Source: JAHRAW01 sp028066695 (GTDB taxonomy: Bacteria; Pseudomonadota; Gammaproteobacteria; Arenicellales; Poriferihabitantaceae). Taken from it: a stretch of 64,000 nt of DNA. This document shows positions 36,717-44,287 of the stretch, one piece after another. Position numbers and translations under genes: made by a program. The stretch is taken from NCBI GenBank assembly GCA_963457535.1, contig OY734803.1:1860001-1924000 (forward strand), read 5' to 3'. Position 1 is the stretch's first letter, and every line of letters begins with the position of its first letter. Under the pieces are notes generated by a model. That model was not told where the DNA came from, ran no database searches, and worked only from the letters and a program-made list of their open reading frames with translations.

Positions 36717-37864
36717 TTGGTTTTTTTCACCTCTTTGTTGATGAACTGTGCCAACGATTTGGCAATACTCTCCGCCAGCGGAACGGGAACGCCGTTGCTA
36801 ATCGCCTTGAATTTGTCGGTCAGGGTCATTTCTGCCGGAAAGGAGTATAGCGGAGGAACGCCCTGCAATGCGAGCGCCTCTGCAACCGAAATCCGCCGGG
36901 GCTTCGTCGGGTGCAGGTGCACTTCATTGTTGCCGTAAGCGGCATTCGGGCTGTAACGCCGCCGATGCAGTCGCTTAAAGCTTTTTCTGGACACATCGCC
37001 TTCCTTTACAGCGCAAAATTTCATGCTGTGCGCTTGAAACATGTCGCCGGCGTTCGGATGGCCGTTGATTTTTGCGAAACATGCGCCGACAGAAAGTTCT
37101 TTCGGACATGCTTTTGCGCCCTTTGCATAGTCGGTTGCGAGCCCCGGGTATTTTGGCTCCGGCCAGCAAAACCAGTGCAGATGTTTGAGGTCGTTTTCGA
37201 CTTCTCGGCTGCTGCGACTTTCGGACACATCAATATCCATGATTTTATCGGTTTTGCCGAAGATGTCGGCATGGTCGCGTCGGCGAATGCGCTCTTCACA
37301 GATCCCAACAACGAAAACCCGCCGCCGAGTTTGCGGAACGCCGTATTCCAATGCGTCCAAAATCTGCAAGTCGATGGCGTAATGTTCGCCAAGTTTCTTC
37401 AGCATCCTGAACAAAAAGACGCGGTGCTTTTTCGTTTCAAGCAAGCCGGGAACATTTTCGATGAGGAAAAAGTCAGGGCGCAGGCCGAGAATCATGTTGA
37501 CGAATGTGCTCGTCAGTTTCCCGTTTTGTCCGTTGCCCCCCGCGTTTTTGCCGGCGCGGGAGAAATCGGGGCAGGGCGGGCCGCCAATCACGCCGAACAT
37601 GGACGGGCGATTGCCGTCAAACGCTTCTTGCATGACTTTTTGAGCATGCTTCAGATTTTCGATTTTTTTCGGGTTTGAGACCCTGCTGCCGTCAGTATTG
37701 CGAACAACCAGGGGAACGCCATGCTTGTAGGCCGCGGCAAACGGCGCATGGCACTCGTTGTGCCAGGGAATGTAAAACCTCCTTGTTTTCAGGAAGCCGA
37801 TGTCGAGGAATCCCGCCCCCGAAAAAAACGAGAGGACGGGAATGGGGCGCGTGTGGGTTGGCAT
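36704..37864 (-). CDS. C5-cytosine DNA methyltransferase
   Basis: The 386-aa protein has the ordered motifs of C5 methyltransferases: I FFSGAGFLDIGF at the N-terminus, IV GGPPCPDFS (catalytic Cys), VI ENVPG, VIII QTRRRVF, IX RRISVAEALALQG and X AISNGVPVPLAESI. Motif IV reads PPCPDFS rather than the common PPCQGFS and motif X has SNGVP rather than GNAVP, typical of restriction-linked rather than housekeeping enzymes. It is the first gene of the island operon and presumably protects host DNA. The target site cannot be read from sequence. Confidence 0.93.
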   Translation of the reverse strand: MPTHTRPIPVLSFFSGAGFLDIGFLKTRRFYIPWHNECHAPFAAAYKHGVPLVVRNTDGSRVSNPKKIENLKHAQKVMQEAFDGNRPSMFGVIGGPPCPDFSRAGKNAGGNGQNGKLTSTFVNMILGLRPDFFLIENVPGLLETKKHRVFLFRMLKKLGEHYAIDLQILDALEYGVPQTRRRVFVVGICEERIRRRDHADIFGKTDKIMDIDVSESRSSREVENDLKHLHWFCWPEPKYPGLATDYAKGAKACPKELSVGACFAKINGHPNAGDMFQAHSMKFCAVKEGDVSRKSFKRLHRRRYSPNAAYGNNEVHLHPTKPRRISVAEALALQGVPPLYSFPAEMTLTDKFKAISNGVPVPLAESIAKSLAQFINKEVKKTKWRK

Positions 37865-37871
37865 GTCGGCC

Positions 37872-37877
37872 AGTATA
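37872..37877 (-). promoter_or_regulatory. -10 box for the island operon
   Basis: TATACT on the minus strand ends seven bases before the methyltransferase ATG. An AT-rich stretch (37881-37890) lies just upstream. The predicted transcript would start at or within one base of the ATG. No good -35 is visible. Confidence 0.45.
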
Positions 37878-37916
37878 GGGGTTTTATATGATGCGCGCCA
37901 GCGCGCACCAACCGCG

Positions 37917-38135
37917 TCAGCGCGCGCGGAAAGTGATGCGTCCTTTGGTCAGGTCGTAAGGGGTCAATTGCACCGTGACCTGGTCGCCGCGCAGAATGCG
38001 AATGTAATGCTTGCGCATCTTGCCGGAGATATGGGCGATGATTTCGTGCCCGTTCTCCAACTTCACGCGGAAACGGGTGTTCGGCAGGGTCTCGACAATC
38101 GTCCCCTCCATTTCAATGCTTTCTTCTTTCGCCAT
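37917..38135 (-). CDS. infA: translation initiation factor IF-1
   Basis: 72-aa OB-fold protein (MAKEESIEMEGTIVETLPNT start, then HISGKMRKHYIRILRGD) that binds the ribosomal A site during initiation. The length and the motifs are fully standard. It stands alone, with the foreign island starting 52 bases downstream. Confidence 0.98.
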   Translation of the reverse strand: MAKEESIEMEGTIVETLPNTRFRVKLENGHEIIAHISGKMRKHYIRILRGDQVTVQLTPYDLTKGRITFRAR

Positions 38136-38165
38136 CGGGATTGGTGCTGAATTTGCAACGCGCGG

Positions 38166-38194
38166 AGTGTAGTGGAAACGCCGCGCGAATGCAA
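38166..38194 (-). promoter_or_regulatory. sigma70 promoter for infA
   Basis: On the minus strand TTGCAT (38194-38189) and TACACT (38171-38166) are separated by exactly 17 bases. The predicted start is near 38159, leaving a leader of about 24 bases before the ATG. The best-spaced promoter in the window. Confidence 0.6.
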
Positions 38195-38202
38195 GCCCCC
38201 GC

Positions 38203-41200
38203 CTACAACCCCAACTTCGCCAGATTCTCCAGCACCGTGTCCGGCGACGCGCCCTGCGCGACTCCGTTTAGCAGCGCGTTGCCGCGCAGGCCGGCGGCGT
38301 AGCGGGTGATGAGGACGCCGTCGTTGAAGTCGGCGGCGCCGCTTTCGTTGACATCCAGCAGGTCCAGGTCCACGCCGTTCTTGGCGTTCTCCTCAATGAC
38401 CACCGCGGGTTCGCCGCTGTATTTGTCGGTGAGTTCTTCGCCGCGCACGCCGAGCAGGTAGCGCGACAGCAGCAGGCCGTCGTGCAGGGTGACGCCGCCG
38501 ATTTCGTCCACATCGGCGTTGTAGGCGCGAACCTCGCCCTCGGCCGAGTCCGAGTATTCGCCGGCGCCCTCGGCGTTGACCGCGCGCACCTGCAGTTGCC
38601 ACTCACCGGCGGCGAGACCCGGCAGGGTGCGCGAAGTGCCGGTGACATCGGCCGAGTCGGCGAAGTTGGAATCGGTTTTGAGTTTCCAGCGGATGTTGTA
38701 GGTGGTCACCGGCGAGCCGTTTTCGTTTGCCGGGAGTTTCCAAGCGCCGCGCGCCAGCGCGTTGCCGGCTTGCAGCGTCACATCGCGCGGCACGCCGGGG
38801 GGACCGGGCGCGCGCGTGACGGTGAGGGTGTAAGTCTTGGTGCCGGCGTCCTGCGCGGTGACGACTATGGGAATGGCTTTCGGCACATTGGCGGCGAGCG
38901 CAATCGCGCCGCTTGGCGTGCCGCTGTCCACCGAGTTTCCGTCCACCGTTACGCTTGCATTCGCGTCGTTTACCGTCGGCGTTACCCGGACATTTTCGGC
39001 GGAGTTTTCCAATGCGGCGGTGTAGGCGAGCGTGTTGGCGGCAAAAGTCTCGGCGATGGAGCCGGGATCAATGGAAAGCGCGCTCAGGTTCGCGTCGCTG
39101 CTGGCGACAAAGGGCGCGCGGGTGATGCGCAGCGTGTAGTCCTTGGTGGCGACTCCGTCATGCGCGGTGACCGCGACCACGATGGTGTTCTCGCCGACGG
39201 TGAGCGACTGCGCGCCCGAGGCGGTGCCGCTGGTTACGGTCGTTCCTGCGACCGTGACCGTGGCGTCCGGGTGGTTGGTTGTCGGCGTAACGGTCACATT
39301 CGCGGCCGAGTTCGGCACATCGGCGGTGTAGGTTCCGGTTTCCGGCGCGAAATTCGGCACCAGCGTTCCGGCGGAAAGCGACAGCGCGCGCAAAGTCGCG
39401 TCGGGGGAGCGCGCGCGGGTAACGGCGACCACATAAGTGGAGGTGGTTTTGTCCTGCGCGGTGACCACAATTTCAATGCGGTTTTCGCCGACCTGCAAAT
39501 TTTGCGCGGCGCTCGCTTCGCCGCTGGTCACGGCTGCGCCGGCGACCGTGATGCCCGCGGCGGAATGCGCGGCGGTCGGGGTTACGGTGATGCTCGCGGT
39601 GGCATGCTCCACCGCGGCGGTGTAATTCAAAACGCCCGCATCAAACGCCGGGGAAAGCGTGCCTGCCGAAACCGCGAGCGCGCTGAGGGCGCTGTTGCCG
39701 GACAGCGGACGACGGACGGTGATCGTGTAGGTTTTTTTGGTGGTGCTGTCTTCGGCGGTGACCACGATGCGAATGGTCTTGCTCTCGCCGGGCGCAAGCG
39801 CGATTGCGCTGCTTTCCGCGCCGCTGGAAACCGCCTCGCCGTTTACCTCCACGCTGGCGTCGGCGTCGTCGGTGGTCGGCGTCACCCGCACACTCGCGTC
39901 GGTGTCGGCGAGCGTCGCGGTGTAGGTGGTCGTGCCGGAAGCAAAACTTGCGGAGAGCGTCCCCGGCGCGATGGTGAGCGCGCTCAAATCGGCGTTGGTG
40001 CTCGCGGCCGGCGCGGCGCGAGTCGCCGCGACCACATAGGTTTGCGTGTCGCCGTTTTCGGCGGTGACCACGATGTTGATCTTGTTCTCGCCGACGCTTA
40101 ATGTCTGCGCCGCGCTCGCCTCGCCGCTGGTCACGGCCGTGCCGGCGACGGTGACGCTGGCATGCGATTCATTCACCGTCGGCGTCAGCGTGAGTTGCGA
40201 GACGCTGTTTTCCAGAAGGAGGTTGTAGGAAGTGGTCGCCGCGTCAAAGGCCGGCGACAGCGAGCCGGCCGAAACCGCCAGGGCGCGCAAGGTCGCGTCG
40301 TCGGATTGCGGCGTGCGCGTGACTTCCAGCGTGTAGATTCTGCGCGAGTGGTTTTGCGCGAACACCGCGATTTCAAAATTGTTTTCGCCGTAGTCCAGCG
40401 ACTGCCCGGCGGAGGCGGAGCCGCTTGCGACCGCGGCCGCGGCGCCGCCGATTTTTTGCAGCGTGAGAGTCGCGCCGGCGTGGCTCGCGGTCGGCGTAAG
40501 GGTGATGCTGTTCACCGTGCTTTCCACGGTCGCCGCGTAGTTCACATGCGTGCTCGCAAAATCCGCGCTGCCGTCTCCGCCGACTTTGCGCAACTGCACC
40601 GCGCCGCCGGAATGCGCGACCGCAAGATTCTGCAGCCGGTTGTTGTCGGAGCCGGAGCCGAGGCGGACGATGTGGAGCGTGTATTGCAGCGTGGTGGTTC
40701 GGTCCTGCGCGGTAAGGGTGATGCGCATGGTTCGCGTCTGCCCCGCGGTCAGGGAAAAAACCGAACTCGCCGCTCCCGCCGTCTCCGCAAAGGTATTAGT
40801 TTCGTCCAACGAGCCGGAGACAAATCGGATGGAAGGCACGTCTCCCGCCTTGGTGGGCTTCACCACCACTGCTATTCGGTGGGCTTCGTTCGGCACCTCC
40901 ACCCGGTATACCAGACTGGCGTCGTCGTCGGGGACAAATGCGGGGATGAACACCCCCACATTCTCTTTCGCGCTATTTCCGGCGTTGTCATAACGGTAGA
41001 TCTCCAGTTCCTGTATCGTCGCTTCATCGCCGATGCGGCCGATGTTGAGTTCGTATTGCAGGGAAGTGGCGCCGTCTTCGGCGGACACTTCAAGGGTGAT
41101 GATGGCGAAATCCTCGGCTCCGGAGGAAATCGGAATGAGCGGGCTGAGCGCGCCGCTCGCCAACTCGCGCTTGGCAAGGGTCGGGACATCCAGGGCGCTG

Positions 41201-42144
41201 TTGTTCCTCGCCCGAATATTGATGGACGCCGTCGCGTCGGCGGCGGTGGCTTTGACGCGCACCGAGGTGTGCTCGGTGGCAAGATCGTCCGGGAAATACC
41301 GCCGTTCGGCGTCGTTCGGGTCAAATGTCAGCAATCCGGCGCCGCTTGCGTCGGTGAGCACCAGTTCGCTCAGCGCCGCGTTTGAGGACAGCGTTTGTCC
41401 GCGCTGATTGACCGTTTCGCTCCACGCGCCGGGTCCGCCCGCAGTGTCCGCCCGGACCGCCAGGTTGTAGGACTGCCCGGCGACCAGGTTGGTGATTTGG
41501 TAACTGGTCGCGCCGGCATCTTCGCCGGCGCCGCCGTTCGGGTTGATCCAGTCCTGGCCGCGGCGCGCCCAGCGAATTTTGTAGTTGGTCGCGCCTGCGA
41601 CCGCATTCCAAGACGCGGAAATCGTATTGCCGCTTCTGGATACGCTCAGCCCGGCCGGCGCGGCTGCAATGAAAAATTCGCTGATGTCCGACCAGTGGCC
41701 GAATTCAAAATCCGTGTTGTGCCCGCGAATGCGCGCCTGATAGGTGGTCGCGCCCGGCAGGTTGATCATGCGCAAACCCGACCCCAGAGCCAGCGTTATA
41801 TCTCCGCCGAAATCCACCGTTTCAATTCCGGACACCTCAACGCCCGCAGGCAGCACATTGGTGAAAGTGTTCCATTCGGCGCTGCGCTCCGGCCATGCCG
41901 TGGGCGTCGCCGGCTTTTCCCGCACATGCAGAATATAGCCTTCCAGCGGGCCGCCGTTCTTTGCCGCCGGCGGGGTCCAACTGTATGTCACCGCACCTCC
42001 GGCGAAAGGGGCGTTGACAACCGACAGCGAGGTGTTGGTGACCTTTTCAACAAAAAAACCGATTTGCGCCTGCGCCGGCGCGGCCGCGCACAGCAAAACG
42101 GCAAACAGCGCGCGGCGGATTTTTGCGGGGGCGGGAATGACCAT
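38203..42144 (-). CDS. giant secreted protein: FnIII, cadherin-like repeats, dockerin-like tail
   Basis: The 1313-aa product has a Sec signal peptide (IRRALFAVLLCAAAPAQAQ) and two fibronectin-III-like domains. It continues with about eight cadherin-like beta-sandwich units of ~100 residues (each with a core such as TTYTATLADTDASVRVTPT and TYTITVRR), a third FnIII-like domain, and a C-terminal pair of EF-hand-like loops (VTLHDGLLLSRYLLGVRG and FNDGVLITRYAAGLRG). The tail resembles dockerin type I repeats and recurs in the gene at 62466. The ATG at 42144 follows a GGAG Shine-Dalgarno and precedes the signal peptide directly; an upstream start at 42180 is less likely. Probably an extracellular adhesion or scaffold protein; ligand unknown. 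Confidence 0.82.
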   Translation of the reverse strand: MVIPAPAKIRRALFAVLLCAAAPAQAQIGFFVEKVTNTSLSVVNAPFAGGAVTYSWTPPAAKNGGPLEGYILHVREKPATPTAWPERSAEWNTFTNVLPAGVEVSGIETVDFGGDITLALGSGLRMINLPGATTYQARIRGHNTDFEFGHWSDISEFFIAAAPAGLSVSRSGNTISASWNAVAGATNYKIRWARRGQDWINPNGGAGEDAGATSYQITNLVAGQSYNLAVRADTAGGPGAWSETVNQRGQTLSSNAALSELVLTDASGAGLLTFDPNDAERRYFPDDLATEHTSVRVKATAADATASINIRARNNSALDVPTLAKRELASGALSPLIPISSGAEDFAIITLEVSAEDGATSLQYELNIGRIGDEATIQELEIYRYDNAGNSAKENVGVFIPAFVPDDDASLVYRVEVPNEAHRIAVVVKPTKAGDVPSIRFVSGSLDETNTFAETAGAASSVFSLTAGQTRTMRITLTAQDRTTTLQYTLHIVRLGSGSDNNRLQNLAVAHSGGAVQLRKVGGDGSADFASTHVNYAATVESTVNSITLTPTASHAGATLTLQKIGGAAAAVASGSASAGQSLDYGENNFEIAVFAQNHSRRIYTLEVTRTPQSDDATLRALAVSAGSLSPAFDAATTSYNLLLENSVSQLTLTPTVNESHASVTVAGTAVTSGEASAAQTLSVGENKINIVVTAENGDTQTYVVAATRAAPAASTNADLSALTIAPGTLSASFASGTTTYTATLADTDASVRVTPTTDDADASVEVNGEAVSSGAESSAIALAPGESKTIRIVVTAEDSTTKKTYTITVRRPLSGNSALSALAVSAGTLSPAFDAGVLNYTAAVEHATASITVTPTAAHSAAGITVAGAAVTSGEASAAQNLQVGENRIEIVVTAQDKTTSTYVVAVTRARSPDATLRALSLSAGTLVPNFAPETGTYTADVPNSAANVTVTPTTNHPDATVTVAGTTVTSGTASGAQSLTVGENTIVVAVTAHDGVATKDYTLRITRAPFVASSDANLSALSIDPGSIAETFAANTLAYTAALENSAENVRVTPTVNDANASVTVDGNSVDSGTPSGAIALAANVPKAIPIVVTAQDAGTKTYTLTVTRAPGPPGVPRDVTLQAGNALARGAWKLPANENGSPVTTYNIRWKLKTDSNFADSADVTGTSRTLPGLAAGEWQLQVRAVNAEGAGEYSDSAEGEVRAYNADVDEIGGVTLHDGLLLSRYLLGVRGEELTDKYSGEPAVVIEENAKNGVDLDLLDVNESGAADFNDGVLITRYAAGLRGNALLNGVAQGASPDTVLENLAKLGL
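38810..40690 (-). repeat. tandem ~300-bp repeats encoding cadherin-like domains
   Basis: At least six diverged units of 294-309 bases encode successive ~100-residue beta-sandwich domains. Recurrent elements include SAGTLSPAFDA, VTPT, VAG-x-AVTSGEASAAQ and QTYVV-x-ATRA. Two more degenerate units lie further toward the N-terminus of the protein (about 40700-41350). Repeats are similar enough to allow recombination between units. Confidence 0.75.
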
Positions 42145-42178
42145 ATCTGTCTCCGGGAGGGCGGTTGCGGACGCATAC

Positions 42179-42184
42179 AATATA
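42179..42184 (-). promoter_or_regulatory. -10-like box for the giant secreted protein
   Basis: TATATT on the minus strand lies about 35 bases before the ATG at 42144, giving a leader of about 28 bases that contains the GGAG ribosome binding site. No convincing -35. Confidence 0.3.
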
Positions 42185-42274
42185 GCACGGCCGCCGCATA
42201 TTGCGCCGCCGCCGCAAAACCATTATCCTTGGCGACCGCGCGCGGCGCCGCGCTTGCCCTGTTTTCCATTTCGC

Positions 42275-44287
42275 ATGAACAAACTCCCGCCCGAAAAAAT
42301 CTTCGCGCGCTCGGTGGAGAAGTTGCGCGGCGGCGACGCGGCCGCGGCCGCGCGCGGCTTTGAGAAAGTGGCGAAGGCGGTTCCGGACAGCGCACGGGTT
42401 TGGTACAACCTCGGGCTCAGCCGCCAGTATTTGCGCCTGCACGCCAAAGCCGCGGACGCGTATGCGCGCGCGCTGCGCATTGATCCGAAGAACGCCGACG
42501 CGCATGTCAATCTGGGGCTGTCGCAAAAGGAATTGATGCGCCTTGACGCGGCGCAGGCGAGCGCGGACGCGGCGCTGGCGGTCGCGCCCGGGCACCCGCG
42601 CGCGCTGAATTTGGCCGGAACGCTGCTCGCCGAGCGCAATGAACATGACGCGGCTCAAGACGCGTTTGCGCGCGCATTGCGCGCCGAGCCGGAAAACATG
42701 GACGCGCGGCACAACCTGGCAAACTTGATTTTGCAGCGCGGCGACGGCGATGCCGCATTGGAAATCGCGCAACCGCTACTGGCGCGCGCCCGCCCGGAAA
42801 AACGCCACCGCATTTTGCACGGGCAAATTTTGCTGAAACTCAAGAAATTCGGCGAGGCGCAAAAAATCACGCGCGAATTACTGAAGGAATTCGGCGAAGA
42901 CGCCGAGACGCTGCTGCTGGAGATGTCGCTGTGCGAATTGATCAAGGACCATTTCGGCGTGGTGGACGCGGCGCGCAAGGCGCTCGCGCATGCGCCGGAC
43001 AACGCCGGCGCGTGGAACGCGCTGGGCAGCGCGTATTTTCAATTGGACGGCGTTGAAAAAGCCGCAGAAAGTTACGAAAAGGCGATTCAACTCGCGCCGG
43101 ATGTCGCCGAATACCGCAACAACCGCGGCCTCGCCCACGCCTCCAAAGGCGAAAAAGCCGAGGCCGAAGCGCATTACCGCCGCGCGCTGGAACTCTCGCC
43201 CGATTACGCCGAGGCCTACCGCAATTTGGTGGCGATGAAAAAATACAAAGACGCCGGCGATGAGGATGTGCGCGCGATGGAGCGCATGTGGAGCGGCGAG
43301 GCGCGCGCCGAAGACGACTTCACGCGCACCAAACTCGCGTTCGCGCTCGGCAAGGTGTATGACGACCTCGGCGAATACGCGCGCGCTTTTGATTGCTACG
43401 CCGAGGGCAACCGCATGAAGTTCGCCGAATCCAGTTTGGATTTTGACAAATACTTCGCGCACATAGATGGCGTGCCGGAAGTGTTCACCGAACCGCCGCG
43501 CGAACAAAGCGGCGTCTCCGCCTCGCCCGCGCCGATTTTCATAGTCGGCATGCCGCGCAGCGGCACCACGCTGGTGGAGCAAATCATCTCGCGCCACCCG
43601 AATGTCACCGGCTGCGGCGAACTTCCCTGCATTGAAAAAGCGATCGCGCGCATGGAAAAACGCGCCGAGCCGATGCGCGTCTATCCGCGCGACTTTCCCG
43701 GCATCGGCGCCGGGACGCTCGCGGAAGAGACGCGCCATTACCTGTCGTGGGTGGCGCGCCTGCACGACATGCGCACCGGTTTTTTCACCGACAAAATGCC
43801 GTTTAACTTTGTGCATGTGTGGCTGATCAAGGCGCTGTTTCCGGCCGCGGCAATCGTGCACTGCCACCGCCATCCGCTGGATGTGATTTTGTCCAACTAC
43901 TTTCAGTTGTATGCGTCCGACATCAGTTTCGTCTACGACCTGCAGGTGCTGGCGCGCTACTATGTGCGCTATTATCGGCTGATGCGCCACTGGCGAAAGG
44001 TTTTCGGCGGCGAAATTCACAAGGTGCAGTATGAAACGCTGGTCGGCGACAAGGAGGAGGAGACGCGCCGGCTGATTGCGGCCGCGAAACTTCCGTGGGA
44101 CGACGCGTGCCTGGACATGAAAAAATCCGGCGCGGCGGTGCGCACCGCCAGCATCTGGCAGGTGCGGCGCGGGATTTACACCACCTCGCGCGAGCGCTGG
44201 CGAAATTACGAGGCGCAACTCGCGCCGGCGATTGCGGTGCTGCGCGAAGAGGGCGTGCTGGATGAAAATCTGGGGGAAACCGCGTGA
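42275..44287 (+). CDS. TPR-repeat sulfotransferase
   Basis: The 670-aa protein has an N-terminal run of tetratricopeptide repeats (for example ARVWYNLGLSRQYLRLHAKA, NADAHVNLGLS, AGAWNALGSAYFQLDGVEKA) to about residue 330. A sulfotransferase domain follows, with the PAPS 5'-phosphosulfate loop PIFIVGMPRSGTTLVEQII near residue 425 and a 3'-phosphate region around CHRHPLDVILSNYF. The substrate (protein tyrosine, glycan or other) is not visible. Its end overlaps the 5-oxoprolinase start as GTGA, so the two may be cotranscribed. Confidence 0.88.
   Translation: MNKLPPEKIFARSVEKLRGGDAAAAARGFEKVAKAVPDSARVWYNLGLSRQYLRLHAKAADAYARALRIDPKNADAHVNLGLSQKELMRLDAAQASADAALAVAPGHPRALNLAGTLLAERNEHDAAQDAFARALRAEPENMDARHNLANLILQRGDGDAALEIAQPLLARARPEKRHRILHGQILLKLKKFGEAQKITRELLKEFGEDAETLLLEMSLCELIKDHFGVVDAARKALAHAPDNAGAWNALGSAYFQLDGVEKAAESYEKAIQLAPDVAEYRNNRGLAHASKGEKAEAEAHYRRALELSPDYAEAYRNLVAMKKYKDAGDEDVRAMERMWSGEARAEDDFTRTKLAFALGKVYDDLGEYARAFDCYAEGNRMKFAESSLDFDKYFAHIDGVPEVFTEPPREQSGVSASPAPIFIVGMPRSGTTLVEQIISRHPNVTGCGELPCIEKAIARMEKRAEPMRVYPRDFPGIGAGTLAEETRHYLSWVARLHDMRTGFFTDKMPFNFVHVWLIKALFPAAAIVHCHRHPLDVILSNYFQLYASDISFVYDLQVLARYYVRYYRLMRHWRKVFGGEIHKVQYETLVGDKEEETRRLIAAAKLPWDDACLDMKKSGAAVRTASIWQVRRGIYTTSRERWRNYEAQLAPAIAVLREEGVLDENLGETA

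Larger units (their letters stand above)
32460..37890 (-). mobile_element. acquired three-gene restriction-modification island
   Basis: Three minus-strand genes (C5 methyltransferase, GHKL ATPase, nuclease-helicase) lie between ftsY and infA with 13- and 1-base overlaps, so they form one operon. GC content is visibly lower than on either side, and TCGA occurs often (ten counted by eye in 32464-34320, against none in 1-3000). No integrase, direct repeats or inverted termini were seen, so the mode of entry is unknown. Confidence 0.75.

Noticed and set aside
32460..37900. Insertion sequence or prophage carrying the defence genes
   Set aside because: No transposase, integrase, tRNA target site or terminal repeats were seen at either edge.
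38482..40101. Long plus-strand frame opposite the cadherin-like gene
   Set aside because: Gly/Arg-rich, periodic only because the repeats underneath are periodic; no start signal or domain.
38820..40690. Periodic ~300-base signal as a CRISPR array
   Set aside because: The period is far too long and the repeats are diverged coding units for protein domains.
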